Shown here: positions 7,965 through 16,692 of the stretch, piece after piece
Numbering within the stretch: position 1 is the first letter of the stretch
Layout: each line of letters starts with the position of its first letter
Origin: Desulfobacteraceae bacterium
GTDB lineage: Bacteria; Desulfobacterota; Desulfobacteria; Desulfobacterales; Desulfobacteraceae
DNA: 34,127 bases
NCBI GenBank assembly: GCA_024227235.1
Contig: JAAEKY010000068.1
Span: forward strand, 1 to 34,127
Direction of reading: 5' to 3'
Position numbers and translations under genes: made by a program
The notes under the pieces: model-generated
What the model was told of the DNA's origin: nothing
The model's database searches: none
What the model saw: only the letters and a program-made list of their open reading frames with translations

Positions 7965-9131
7965 ATGGAATCCATCGGGACCCTTGCAGGGGGGGCCATG
8001 ATTTTAACAATTTACTCCACATGATTACGGGCAGCGCGGCTCTGGCACTTGAAAACGCCCCTCAATCAAATCCTGTGCGCAAACACATTGAAGAAATTAA
8101 ATCTGCAAGTCTCAGGGCAACCGGCATTGTTAAGCAACTACTCTGTTTCAGCAGAAAAACAAATCATCAACAAGATGAAAATTTAAAAATAATTAATCTC
8201 ATTACCGTTATTAAGGATGCGTTGTCATTTTTACGATCTACCATCCCAAGTACCATAGAAATCAAAACGATCATCCCTGACGCAGATATCTGGATTCTGG
8301 GAGATCCAATCCAAGTTAATCAAATATTGATGAACCTTTGTACCAATGCCTCCCAAGCCATGCAAAAGGTTGGTGAAATCATAGAGATTGGTGTAGAAAC
8401 AGTGACCTTAAATAAACAAGAGACCGGTGAATATGCCAGCTTGCCAGCAGGTCAGTATATTAAAATTATGATAAGGAATTCCGGTCCTGGCATTGCAGCT
8501 GAAAATATGAATCAAATCTTTGATCCCTATTTTACAACTAAAGATGTTGGAGAAGGGACAGGGTTGGGTTTATCCGTTGTACACGGAATCGTTAAGAAGC
8601 ATAGTGGCGCAATAATGGTTGACAGCAAACCTGAGATAGGATCAACTTTTACTTTTTTTCCCAGTGACGGAAGAAACACCTGTGGTTAAAACCGACGAAA
8701 TAGAAACTATTCCTCATGGTAATGAAACCCTCCTTTTTGTTGATGATGAAAAAACCATTACAGAATTATCGAAAGAAATATTAGAACAGCTTGGATTTCA
8801 GGTTGAAACAAGGTTGAATCCCATGGAAGCGCTGGATCTGTTTCAATCAAATCCTGATGTGTTTGACCTGGTTATAACCGATATGACAATGCCACAGATG
8901 ACAAGCCTAAACCTGGCTGAAAAAGTAATGGAAATTCGATCGGACATTCCAGTTATCATCTGCACCGGGTATAATGCCCTCATTGATGAAAGCAAGGCAG
9001 CAGAAATTGGAATTGCGGATTATGTTATGAAGCCTGTCTCATTGTTAGAACTTGCTAAGATCATTCGCAAAGTTTTGGATAATGTGAGGGGGAACATAAT
9101 GCATAATGTCAAATGGGGGCGTGACAGGTAA
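7965..9131 (+). pseudogene. Hybrid histidine kinase with C-terminal receiver, split by two homopolymer frameshifts
   Basis: Three frames together encode one protein. ATG 7965 begins MESIGTLAGG, which normally leads into the H-box. The H-box HDFNNLLHMITGS continues in another frame after a run of seven G (7989-7995). The HATPase part then shows NLCTNASQAM (N-box), GPGI (G1) and GEGTGLGLSVV (G2). After a run of seven T near 8660 the frame changes again into PVTEETPVVK and a receiver domain with VDDEKT (acid pair), LVITDMTMP (phospho-Asp), ICTGYN (Thr) and VMKPVS (Lys). One base added to the G run and one removed from the T run would restore a continuous gene. GAGAGG lies about 9 bases before ATG 7965, and no PAS domain is visible upstream. 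It is either a true pseudogene, a phase-variable gene or a sequence error. Confidence 0.75.
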
Positions 9132-9159
9132 ACAACCACTCACCATATTCATTGATAAA

Positions 9160-9582
9160 CTATTTTGCTATAAAAACAGGACAGTCTGATTTGTGAAGTA
9201 CTTGATGCGCGACACTGCCAAGAAATAGCCCGGCAAAATCGGTTACACCTCTTGACCCCATAACAATCAAATCCATCTTCTCTATTCTTGCGACATCGGG
9301 AATTCTGATTCCAGGAGGTCCTTCAAGAATCCGAATATCAAACTCAACATCACCTTGTTCTAATATATCGATAAATGGGTTGACTAGCTGATCGCACGCT
9401 TTATTAATTTTATTTACCGCTTCTTGAAAGTATGGCTCCGCTAAAATAACCGGGAAACTATCATGGCAATGTAATAGAACAACCTGAGCGTCTAAAAGCC
9501 TGGCAAGCGCAATGGCATATTTAGTTGAGTGAACTGAGTGCTTGGAACCATCAACTGGGTTAAGTATTTTTTTAATCATCAT
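9160..9582 (-). CDS. Universal stress protein, UspA family
   Basis: The 140-residue product has the full UspA fold: an N-terminal strand with the conserved Asp (ILNPVDGSKHSVHSTKYAI), the 'VVLLHCHD' strand and the C-terminal 'DLIVMGSRG' strand. The ATP-binding signature GSRGVTDFAGLFLGSVA fits G-2x-G-9x-G(S/T), so it probably belongs to the nucleotide-binding branch. The protein ends VLHKSDCPVFIAK, as usual. GGAAGGAGA lies just upstream of tandem ATG codons; the first, at 9582, is taken. UspA proteins support survival under growth arrest and stress, and no operon partner is visible. Confidence 0.93.
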   Translation of the reverse strand: MMIKKILNPVDGSKHSVHSTKYAIALARLLDAQVVLLHCHDSFPVILAEPYFQEAVNKINKACDQLVNPFIDILEQGDVEFDIRILEGPPGIRIPDVARIEKMDLIVMGSRGVTDFAGLFLGSVAHQVLHKSDCPVFIAK

Positions 9583-9596
9583 CGCATTCTCCTTCC

Positions 9597-9615
9597 CAGC
9601 CTGCTTATCAGGCTG
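9597..9615 (-). promoter_or_regulatory. Hairpin in the uspA leader next to the ribosome binding site
   Basis: CAGCCTG (9597-9603) and CAGGCTG (9609-9615) form a perfect 7-bp stem with a CTTAT loop. On the mRNA this hairpin lies immediately 5' of the GGAAGGAGA ribosome binding site. It might tune translation or mRNA stability; this is inference. Confidence 0.45.
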
Positions 9616-9858
9616 ATGCGTTATCCATGTATTTAATTTTTAAACAGTGTGTTAAAAACAACTTAATTGTGTGATCTTAAGAAACAGGCTAACTCATTCA
9701 GGTTAAGAAATTATACAGGACACGAGAAAATCAACGATAGATTCTAAATGTGATTAAACTGATTATACTAAATTTTTATAAAAAATTAAAGACTACATTT
9801 CCCAAAAAACTTATCCAGCGGAATTTGAGCAAGGATTACAATAAGAATTCAGAAAAGT

Positions 9859-9985
9859 TCATTCTTGAACAATGCGGTTCCGGCCAGACGCTTTCGCTTT
9901 ATGCAGGGCAGAATCAGCACAGCCCATAATATCTGCTAAAGTGTCTTTGTTCTCTTGTAAACAGCTAATCCAAGACTAAAGGGAT
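9859..9985 (-). pseudogene. Remnant of a GGDEF-domain gene (C-terminal tail)
   Basis: On the minus strand a short frame reads ADIMGCADSALHKAKASGRN followed by RIVQE and a stop at 9859. This is the typical end of a diguanylate cyclase domain ('xxADxALYxAKxxGRNRV'). Just upstream, in a shifted frame, SLGLAVY matches the preceding 'SIGvA' strand, so the remnant is also frameshifted. The GG(D/E)EF active site is not present. It ends about 20 bases before the first attC-like site. Confidence 0.7.
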
Positions 9986-10005
9986 TCGGGGGACATCATA
10001 CTTAT

Positions 10006-10055
10006 TTACAACAATTCAAATGCACTGGGCGAGCCGGTGATTTGCAAAGCTCAAT
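10006..10055 (+). repeat. attC-like site A (degenerate, 50 bp)
   Basis: R'' is TTACAAC, followed by 5 bases and the L arm AAATGCACTGG. A 5-base loop precedes CCGGTGATTTG, and R' would be GCTCAAT (5 of 7 against GTTRRRY). CAAAT-CACTGG pairs with CCGGTG-ATTTG and leaves G10022 unpaired, the kind of extrahelical base that integron integrases recognise. It shares this geometry with sites B, C and D. Confidence 0.65.
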
Positions 10056-10211
10056 AGGAGACACGGGCGCGGGCTGGCAAATTATCAGATTATGTGCTAC
10101 TGGTGAAGTTTCATCACCATGAGGCAAAACCTTTCTTAAGGTGTATATTTTTAACCCTTAACCCATAATATTGCATATAATATGTGAATATTTGCTTTTT
10201 ATGAAAATAGA

Positions 10212-10240
10212 TTGTATTATTTTTTATTGTGGTTTATAAT
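10212..10240 (+). promoter_or_regulatory. Sigma-70-type promoter for hipBA
   Basis: TTGTAT (10212-10217) and a perfect TATAAT (10235-10240) are 17 bases apart, 60 bases before the ATG of the HipB-like gene. The presence of a promoter in this module fits a toxin-antitoxin cassette, which often carries its own. HipB-type repressors usually bind over such a promoter, but no clear operator repeat was found. Confidence 0.65.
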
Positions 10241-10299
10241 GCGCCTAAATTTAAACTTTAATAGAATAAAACACTTTAATATGCACTATTGGTGATATT

Positions 10300-10638
10300 A
10301 TGACATTCAATAAAATATCCCCGGCTGCTATAGCGGAACAATTAGGGGACAGACTAAAACAAGCGAGGTTGAATATCGATTTAACCCAGGCTGAATTGGC
10401 ATCAAAAACCGGTTTAAGCAGGAGGACGATTCTAAATGCAGAAAAAGGTAACGCCCAGCTAAAAAATTTGGTCGCAATTATGGCTGGATTGGATTTGGTA
10501 GACCACCTCAATTTTTTCTTACCAGTACAAGAAATATCTCCTTTACAGTTGGCTAAACTAAAGGGAAAAAAACGACAACGCGCTTCAAGATCTCAAAAAA
10601 AAGAATTACCAATCAGAGGGGATAAGCCTTTATGGTAA
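10300..10638 (+). CDS. hipB: HipB-like XRE-family antitoxin/transcription regulator
   Basis: The 112-residue protein carries an XRE helix-turn-helix at residues about 14-68 (GDRLKQARLNIDLTQAELAS, then KTGLSRRTILNAEKG), followed by a short hydrophobic segment (VDHLNFFLPVQE) and a basic tail rich in Lys/Arg (KGKKRQRASRSQKKE). HipB binds the toxin kinase HipA and represses the operon. The stop overlaps the hipA start by 7 bases, showing translational coupling. GGTGA lies before ATG 10300. The basic tail is longer than in E. coli HipB. The operon is bounded by attC-like sites A and B, as expected of an integron cassette. Confidence 0.85.
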   Translation: MTFNKISPAAIAEQLGDRLKQARLNIDLTQAELASKTGLSRRTILNAEKGNAQLKNLVAIMAGLDLVDHLNFFLPVQEISPLQLAKLKGKKRQRASRSQKKELPIRGDKPLW

Positions 10639-11954
10639 TAGAAGTCGTTAGAGTAAAATACAATGGGCAAAATGTTGGTGCTGTCAGTTTTAATACGGAA
10701 ACAAGTGTTGGTGCATTTGAGTTTGAATCTCGCTTTATTAAAGCCGGTATAGAGCTTTCGCCTATAAAAATGCCTTTATCCAAAAGAATTTACTCTTTTC
10801 CAGAAAATAATAATGAAACTTTCAAAGGGTTACCTGGCTTAATCTCAGACTCTTTGCCGGATGATTTTGGTAATGCGGTGATGAACGCTTGGATAGCTTC
10901 TCAAGGAAAGTCGACAACAGATATCACCCCATTGCAACGCCTTCAATACACTGGCAAACGTGGCATGGGGGCGTTAACCTATTCTCCGGCAATCCACCAA
11001 AAAAACTTGAATAAGTCTCAACATATTGAAATCCAATCTTTGATTTCTATCACCCAGGAAATTTTAGATAAACGAGAACAATTCAAAGTAACAATTGGAT
11101 CACAAGGACAAGAAAACAAAGAAGCAATGATGGCGCTATTGTCTGTTGGTATGAGTGCAGGTGGCGCCAGACCTAAAGCGGTACTTGCATTTAATAAAGA
11201 CTTCACCCAGGTGAGATCAGGACAAACAGACGCACCTGAAGGGTTCACCCATTTTGTAATAAAATTTGATGGGGTCAGTGAAACTAACAAAAACAAGGAA
11301 ACATTTGGAGATCCGATGGGGTATGGTACAATGGAGTATGTTTATCATCTCATGGCAAAAGCATGCGGGATAGATATGATGCCCTGTCACTTGCTGAATG
11401 AAGGAAACAGACGCCATTTCATTACTCAACGGTTCGACCGGGACGGCAATCAGAAGATACACGTACAAACATTAAATGGTATAGCACATGTCGATTATAA
11501 AAAAGTCGGTTCTTATTCGTATGAGGAAGTATTCTCACTTGCAAGAGAACTTGGATTAAGTCCGAATGATGCATTACAAATATTTAAACGCATGGTTTTT
11601 AATATCATTGCACGTAATCACGACGATCATTCTAAAAATTTTGGATTCATGCTGGATAGTCAACATCAGTGGCAATTGGCTCCAGCCTACGATTTAGCTT
11701 ACAGCTACAAGCCAGAAAGCCCTTGGGTGAGCAGCCATTGGATGAGGCTCAATGGAAAAAGAGACAATTTCATACGTGAAGATTTCTATGGCCTTGAAAA
11801 ATTAAGCCCGATATTTGTCAAACGGAAAATTGATCAGATCATTGACGAAACCACAGAGCACATTTCAGCATGGAACAAATTGGCAATTGAGCATGGCGTT
11901 CCGAAATTATTGGTCGAAATGATAAATAACAATTTACGATTAAAAATCAAATAA
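10632..11954 (+). CDS. hipA: HipA-family serine/threonine kinase toxin
   Basis: A 440-residue protein of normal HipA length. The N-terminal domain includes GLISDSLPDDFGNAVMNAWI and the P-loop-like GGARPKAVL (residues about 178-186). The kinase core contains 'GDPMGYGTMEYVYHLMAKA', ITQRFDRDG, the catalytic RNHDDHSKNF (Asp331/Asp332) and the metal-binding APAYDLAYS (Asp354). HipA kinases phosphorylate aminoacyl-tRNA synthetases such as GltX and arrest growth. All catalytic residues are present, so an active toxin is expected. It follows the hipB-like gene with a 7-base overlap, and attC-like site B begins 44 bases after its stop. Confidence 0.92.
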   Translation: MVIEVVRVKYNGQNVGAVSFNTETSVGAFEFESRFIKAGIELSPIKMPLSKRIYSFPENNNETFKGLPGLISDSLPDDFGNAVMNAWIASQGKSTTDITPLQRLQYTGKRGMGALTYSPAIHQKNLNKSQHIEIQSLISITQEILDKREQFKVTIGSQGQENKEAMMALLSVGMSAGGARPKAVLAFNKDFTQVRSGQTDAPEGFTHFVIKFDGVSETNKNKETFGDPMGYGTMEYVYHLMAKACGIDMMPCHLLNEGNRRHFITQRFDRDGNQKIHVQTLNGIAHVDYKKVGSYSYEEVFSLARELGLSPNDALQIFKRMVFNIIARNHDDHSKNFGFMLDSQHQWQLAPAYDLAYSYKPESPWVSSHWMRLNGKRDNFIREDFYGLEKLSPIFVKRKIDQIIDETTEHISAWNKLAIEHGVPKLLVEMINNNLRLKIK

Positions 11955-11997
11955 TCTTATTTATAAAATTGTGGGATCCTGGAGACATGATATTGAA

Positions 11998-12047
11998 TTC
12001 CAACCACCAGAATGCACTCGGGCGAGCCAGTGATTTTGCTGTTCAGG
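11998..12047 (+). repeat. attC-like site B (50 bp)
   Basis: TTCCAAC (R'') is followed by 5 bases, GAATGCACTCGG, a short loop, CCAGTGATTTT, and GTTCAGG (R', 5 of 7 to GTTRRRY). GAAT-CACT pairs with AGTG-ATTT and leaves G12014 unpaired. It separates the hipBA module from the acylase gene. Confidence 0.75.
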
Positions 12048-12112
12048 GTCAACCATTGAAATTAGAAAAATACCTATAAAATAAATAGCTTATAGAAGTG
12101 CAAGGAGATCAA

Positions 12113-14593
12113 ATGACAATTGCTCGTAAATTCATAATATTTTTTGTATCAATTCTTGTGGCAGTGGTTATCTTAACTGGAGGTACCTGGCTTTATCTTT
12201 CCAGTCTGCTGCCTGATATTGATGGAACTGTTGTGATATCCCGGATAAAAGCGGAAACACAGATTATTCGTGATAAGTGGGGTGTGCCTCATATTAAAGC
12301 AGAAAATGCAAACGACGCCTATTTTGCCCTTGGATTTACTCTGGCTCAAGATCGGCTTTTCCAAATGGAATTGCAGCGGAGAGTGGCAAGAGGTGAGCTT
12401 GCTCAAATCTTGGGACCAGGCCTTTTGAATGTTGACAAGATGTTTCGAACGCTGATGCTTAAGCACCGAGCAGAAGATTACCTTGCGGATGAGGAGAAGA
12501 TAAATCCTGAAGCTTTGAAATTTCTGGATGCTTTCCTTGATGGATTAAATTATTTTATTAATACCGGTTCTCTGCCAGTTGAATATACCCTGCTTGGATT
12601 TGAACCCCGTCCTTTTACCCGACTGGATTCTCTTGCCATGATGGGATATGTGGCCTATTCATTTGCCGATGGGATAAAAAGGGACTCTCTTTACACTATT
12701 TTTGAATCCTTTCTGACCCCTGCTGATCTTAAAATGGTGTTTCCGCAATACACTTTGGAAAACAGAGCGACCATTATAGAGCCCGCCGGTGACTATAAAG
12801 GAGATCAAGCAGGTGTTTCCCCTTTAATTGAGGTAACGGGATCTATTGATAAACCTTTTGCAGGTCTTAATTCTTCATTGCTGGCAGTTTTGAATCAGGC
12901 CACGAAGATTGTTCCTGCTTTTACGGGTAGTAATTCATGGGTAATGGCGCCGTCCAGGAGTAAAAACGGGCATGCATTGCTTGCCAATGATCCTCATATC
13001 GGTATTGCAAATCCTGGGGTCTGGTATGAAGCTCATATCCAATATCCCGGGTATGAGAATTATGGTTATCATCTACCATTGATGCCGTTTCCTATGTTGG
13101 GTCATAATACGTTTAAAGCCTGGGCTGTTACCATGTTTGAAAATGATGATCTGGACTTGTACGCAGAAATATTTCATCCGGATAATGCAAGTCGAGTTAA
13201 ATTCAAAGGAGAGTGGGTTAAAGCCAAAATTATCAAAGAAACAATAAAAGTCAAAGATGCATCTGATGAATCCCTGACCATAAGAATTACACCCCATGGT
13301 CCTGTGATAAGTGATTATATAAAGGGATATGAAGGAAAACCCGTTGCTGTGTCCTGGGTATATCATAAGGTGGATAATCCTATTTTAGATGTTGTTTATG
13401 GGATGGGAAAAGCTTCGAGTATGTCGGAATTTAGAGAGGCTGTATCCAAACTTGCTGCACCGGGGTTGAGCATCTCTTATATTGACAACACAGGCAATAT
13501 CGCCTGGTGGGGAGGTGGGCGAATACCAATTAGACCTTCCCATATGAGTGGGAAAAAGATACATGATGGTAGTTCGGGTAAGGATGAATTTAAAGGGTAT
13601 CTTCCCTTTGAGAAAAATCCTTATCTGGAAAACCCTGAGAGCGGTTTGATTATTACGTCTAATAATTTGCCGACTCATGTTCCCATCGATCCTATCGGGG
13701 TGATGACCGGATATTTCAGACCATCTGACCGGGCGGCAAGAATCTATGAACTGTTGTCGCAAAAAGAAAAATGGAGTCTCGAAGAACTCAAAGCAATTCA
13801 AACGGATACGCGACTCAATGAAGGACACAAGATAGCAGGGCGGATTATTTCCATACTTGAATCAAAGAAAAAGTCTTTTTCAACAAGCGAGGCCAAGGCT
13901 TTGGCACAATTGAAATCCTGGGACGGATTTATGGAAACCAGTACCATTGGCGGAACTATTTTCGAGTTCACCATTTATCATATCATGAAAGAGACCTTGG
14001 AAAGCCATATCAGTCCTGACCACTTAAAAACCTATTTGAATCTGGTAGACTATTGGAGTTTTTTAAAACATTTTTTAAAGAATAACACACCGCCTGTCAT
14101 AGGAAAAAATCCTTCTACACCGTCCAAAGACAGGGATACAATTGTTCTGAACGGATTTAAACAGGCGATTGAAGAAATGGTATCAACATTAGGAACAAAT
14201 GAAAAGGAATGGCAATGGGGGGCAGTTCATACGATTGAATATGTTCATGCAGTGGGCAGAAAAAAGCCGTTAAATCTTTTGTTTAATGTCGGACCTTTTC
14301 CATGTCCTGCCGAGTTTCCTTCGGTGAACAAACTTAAATCAAAGATGGGTGATCATGAATATAAGGTTTCTTCTTTACCTTCCACCAGAAGGCTGATTGA
14401 ATGTAATAACCCTGAAGAATCATGGAGTATTATTCCAACGGGTAATTCAGGTAACTTTATGAGTCCGTTCTATGATGATCAGGCCCGAATGTTTGTACAA
14501 AATCAATATCGCAAGATGCTGTTTACCGATGCTCAAATAAAAAAAGAGAGGTTTCATGTACTGATATTGTCACCAGAATCAGACCGAAAATGA
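12113..14593 (+). CDS. Penicillin acylase family N-terminal-nucleophile hydrolase
   Basis: The 826-residue precursor has an N-terminal membrane/signal segment (KFIIFFVSILVAVVILTGGTW, written here as family-typical hydrophobic residues 5-24). The alpha part follows, with the conserved 'AETQIIRDKWGVPHIKAENA', then 'GFTLAQDRLFQMELQRR'. Self-processing is expected at Gly272/Ser273 in TGSNSWVMAPSRS, which makes Ser273 the catalytic N-terminal nucleophile of the beta chain. LLANDPHIGI and the late TGNSGNFMSPFYDDQ are also family hallmarks. Such enzymes hydrolyse amide bonds in beta-lactams, N-acyl-homoserine lactones or lipopeptides; the substrate cannot be told. ATG 12113 is preceded by AGGAG at 8 bases and is chosen over the upstream 12098. 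It lies between attC-like sites B and C, an unusually long cargo for a cassette. Confidence 0.9.
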   Translation: MTIARKFIIFFVSILVAVVILTGGTWLYLSSLLPDIDGTVVISRIKAETQIIRDKWGVPHIKAENANDAYFALGFTLAQDRLFQMELQRRVARGELAQILGPGLLNVDKMFRTLMLKHRAEDYLADEEKINPEALKFLDAFLDGLNYFINTGSLPVEYTLLGFEPRPFTRLDSLAMMGYVAYSFADGIKRDSLYTIFESFLTPADLKMVFPQYTLENRATIIEPAGDYKGDQAGVSPLIEVTGSIDKPFAGLNSSLLAVLNQATKIVPAFTGSNSWVMAPSRSKNGHALLANDPHIGIANPGVWYEAHIQYPGYENYGYHLPLMPFPMLGHNTFKAWAVTMFENDDLDLYAEIFHPDNASRVKFKGEWVKAKIIKETIKVKDASDESLTIRITPHGPVISDYIKGYEGKPVAVSWVYHKVDNPILDVVYGMGKASSMSEFREAVSKLAAPGLSISYIDNTGNIAWWGGGRIPIRPSHMSGKKIHDGSSGKDEFKGYLPFEKNPYLENPESGLIITSNNLPTHVPIDPIGVMTGYFRPSDRAARIYELLSQKEKWSLEELKAIQTDTRLNEGHKIAGRIISILESKKKSFSTSEAKALAQLKSWDGFMETSTIGGTIFEFTIYHIMKETLESHISPDHLKTYLNLVDYWSFLKHFLKNNTPPVIGKNPSTPSKDRDTIVLNGFKQAIEEMVSTLGTNEKEWQWGAVHTIEYVHAVGRKKPLNLLFNVGPFPCPAEFPSVNKLKSKMGDHEYKVSSLPSTRRLIECNNPEESWSIIPTGNSGNFMSPFYDDQARMFVQNQYRKMLFTDAQIKKERFHVLILSPESDRK

Positions 14594-14621
14594 TCTTGAG
14601 CTGATCTTTTAACAAAACTAA

Positions 14622-14672
14622 TCTCAATAAGTTACATGCACTGGATTTCACCAGTGATGTTGAAAGTTAGCC
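14622..14672 (+). repeat. attC-like site C (51 bp)
   Basis: TCTCAAT (degenerate R'') is followed by 5 bases, ACATGCACTGG, a 6-base loop, CCAGTGATGT, 5 bases and GTTAGCC (R', 6 of 7 to GTTRRRY). ACAT-CACTGG pairs perfectly with CCAGTG-ATGT around an unpaired G14638. It is the best paired of the four short sites. Confidence 0.8.
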
Positions 14673-14683
14673 TATAAAATAAC

Positions 14684-14824
14684 ATGATAAATTTAAAATA
14701 TAAAAAATGCAGTGTGTCAATTAGTGGTGATTATTATCAAATCATGTTTGATGTGGCAGGCATATTTATTCAAAACGACTCGGAGCGGCGGAACCTGTTT
14801 CTGGCAATATCCGGCAGACATTAA
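14684..14824 (+). CDS. Small ORF just after attC site C, unknown function
   Basis: A 46-residue frame begins 12 bases after the R' box of site C, the position expected for a cassette gene. It starts MINLKYKKCSVSISGDYYQI and continues with a hydrophobic MFDVAGIFI. No family is recognised and no strong ribosome binding site is seen. It might be the 5' remainder of a truncated cassette gene, because no attC follows it and the next gene is the convergent ABC transporter ATPase. Confidence 0.35.
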   Translation: MINLKYKKCSVSISGDYYQIMFDVAGIFIQNDSERRNLFLAISGRH

Positions 14825-14853
14825 GACTTGATCGGTTCAGCCTAAGAGGTAAA

Positions 14854-15894
14854 TTAAAACGTGTGCACTGATTGTGAATGAAATCCAAAATTAACTATTT
14901 GGTTGATTTCAAGGGCGTGATCCCGAAGATGGCTTCGCGGCCAGATGGCTTCAAAACAGATATCCTCAGTTTGTAAAACTACATTCAGAAAGATACCATT
15001 ATTGAAAATTGTTTGTATTTTTCCTTTAAAACAGTTTGTAAAATTTTTTGACTGAAACGTATTTAACGAGATATCTTCAGGACGTATCCCCATAAAGTCA
15101 ACATCTTTTCCTGGTTTGCTGGCCGGGGTTAATTTGATGTGTGTACCATCAATGATAATCTGATTGTTTGCCTGATGGATAGGATGAATGTTTTTCATCC
15201 CAACAAAATGGGCTGAAAACAATGAGTTGGGTTTTTCAAAAATTGACATGATGCTGCCCTCTTGCATTATACAACCGTCTTTAATTATTGCCCCTCGATT
15301 GGATAGGTATATAACATCGGTAAAATTATGCGATACCATAATGATGGTAATATCCAATTCAGTATGAATCTTTTTTAACAATTGTTTGGCCTCTTCATGG
15401 AAAATCGGATCCAAAGCCGACAGCGGCTCATCTAAAAGCAGAAGGCGGGGGTTTAATATCAATGATCGGGCCAGGGCCACTCGCTGTTTTTCTCCACCAC
15501 TTAAATTTTTGGGTGTTCTTTTGATGATTTTTTTTAATCCCAGTGTTGAAATGAGAAAATCAAATCTGTTTTGAACTTCTTTTTTAGAAATATTGTGGTA
15601 TGGGACGCCATAGGTGATATTTTGGGTGACATCAAGATGGGGGAATAGTGCGAAATCCTGGTAAACAATAGCCAGATTTCTTTTTTCAACAGGACAATGT
15701 ATAAGATCACGACCCTCAAGCAGGAGTTGCCCGTCTGAAAATGGGATAAGCCCCATGATCCCTTCCAGCAATAAAGATTTCCCTGAACCTGTTGGGCCGA
15801 TTAATGAAAAAAAGTCATTTTTTTTGATATGAAGATTAATATCTTTAATCGTAAACCCGGGTAAGGTTAGGTGTATATGGTTTAAGTCAATCAT
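14854..15894 (-). CDS. wtpC: ATP-binding subunit of a tungstate/molybdate-type ABC importer
   Basis: The 346-residue protein has Walker A GPTGSGKSLL (residues about 33-42), a Q-loop (YQDFALFPHLDV), the ABC signature LSGGEKQRVALAR, Walker B LLLLDEPLSALD and the switch His in MVSHNF. The C-terminal third (residues about 230-340, with MGIRPEDISL) is a TOBE-type regulatory domain as in ModC/WtpC proteins, which can sense the oxyanion. It powers import through the WtpB-like permease encoded 4 bases upstream in the operon. The order wtpA-wtpB-wtpC and the character of the binding protein point to tungstate or molybdate as cargo. It ends convergent to the small ORF after attC site C. Confidence 0.88.
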   Translation of the reverse strand: MIDLNHIHLTLPGFTIKDINLHIKKNDFFSLIGPTGSGKSLLLEGIMGLIPFSDGQLLLEGRDLIHCPVEKRNLAIVYQDFALFPHLDVTQNITYGVPYHNISKKEVQNRFDFLISTLGLKKIIKRTPKNLSGGEKQRVALARSLILNPRLLLLDEPLSALDPIFHEEAKQLLKKIHTELDITIIMVSHNFTDVIYLSNRGAIIKDGCIMQEGSIMSIFEKPNSLFSAHFVGMKNIHPIHQANNQIIIDGTHIKLTPASKPGKDVDFMGIRPEDISLNTFQSKNFTNCFKGKIQTIFNNGIFLNVVLQTEDICFEAIWPRSHLRDHALEINQIVNFGFHSQSVHTF

Positions 15895-15898
15895 GTCG

Positions 15899-16687
15899 TT
15901 ACCGGGTGTGCAAATTAATCGATTTTGTCAGCATCCGCAAAATGATAAACAGCAAAAATGAAATTATAATCAACCAGACGGCAATGGGTTGGGAATATTT
16001 TAGACCATAAGCGGTAAATCGCTCATAGATCATTACAGGCGCTGTCATGGGGTGATATGCAACAATGACGATTGCACCGAATTCACTGATCGCCCGGGCA
16101 GTGCACATGATAACACCCAAAATCATGTGTCGCCAGGTTAGTGGAAATGTCACACGTAAAAACGTTGTGATTGCGCCTGCACCCAGTGTGCGCGATGCAT
16201 TTTCAAGTTGCAGAGGAACACTTTCAAAGCCCGCCTTTACGGTATTAACATAAAATGGCAGCCCAACGAACAGCAACACACAGATAATCCCGGTTTTTGT
16301 TCCCATGATCTGGATGCCCACATCTGACAGGAACCTGCCAATTGGATGATTTTTTCCTGAAAGACTGAGAATGGCAATGCCGACGACAGGATGGGGGATC
16401 ATGATGGGTAAATCAATGATCCCCTCAATTACTTTTTTTCCGATGATGTTATTCCTGGCCAACAGATAGGCAAGCGGTGTGCCCATGGCAAAAGAAAGAA
16501 ATCCGGCAAAGAGTGACAGACCAATGGATCTTGAAATGGCATTCACGACATCCATGTCTGAAATAGTTTCAACCATCATGGTCATTGAAGGCTCAATCGT
16601 CATTTTAATCAATGGCAATGTCAAAAGAAGGATCAATGGTAGGCTTAAAAACATAAAAAGCCAGCTAATGGGTTCACCTCTTTTCAT
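15899..16687 (-). CDS. wtpB: Permease subunit of a tungstate/molybdate-type ABC importer
   Basis: A 262-residue membrane protein with six hydrophobic segments and the coupling-helix EAA loop (ENASRTLGAGAITTFLRVTF). After that comes the family-typical 'ARAISEFGAIVIVAYHPMTA' followed by PVMIYERFTAYGL, a segment highly characteristic of WtpB/ModB permeases. It forms the homodimeric pore that receives the oxyanion from WtpA. The start ATG (16687) lies 5 bases after the stop of the wtpA-like gene, preceded by GAAAAGAGG-type purines that overlap the end of wtpA, so translation is probably coupled. Confidence 0.88.
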   Translation of the reverse strand: MKRGEPISWLFMFLSLPLILLLTLPLIKMTIEPSMTMMVETISDMDVVNAISRSIGLSLFAGFLSFAMGTPLAYLLARNNIIGKKVIEGIIDLPIMIPHPVVGIAILSLSGKNHPIGRFLSDVGIQIMGTKTGIICVLLFVGLPFYVNTVKAGFESVPLQLENASRTLGAGAITTFLRVTFPLTWRHMILGVIMCTARAISEFGAIVIVAYHPMTAPVMIYERFTAYGLKYSQPIAVWLIIISFLLFIILRMLTKSINLHTR

Positions 16688-16692
16688 TATGA

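Noticed and set aside
10176..10181. Second TATAAT upstream of hipBA
   Set aside because: There is no matching -35 box at 16-18 bases; the promoter at 10212-10240 is better.
12098..12112. Upstream in-frame start of the acylase gene
   Set aside because: ATG 12113 has AGGAG at normal spacing, whereas the earlier start would place that sequence inside the gene.
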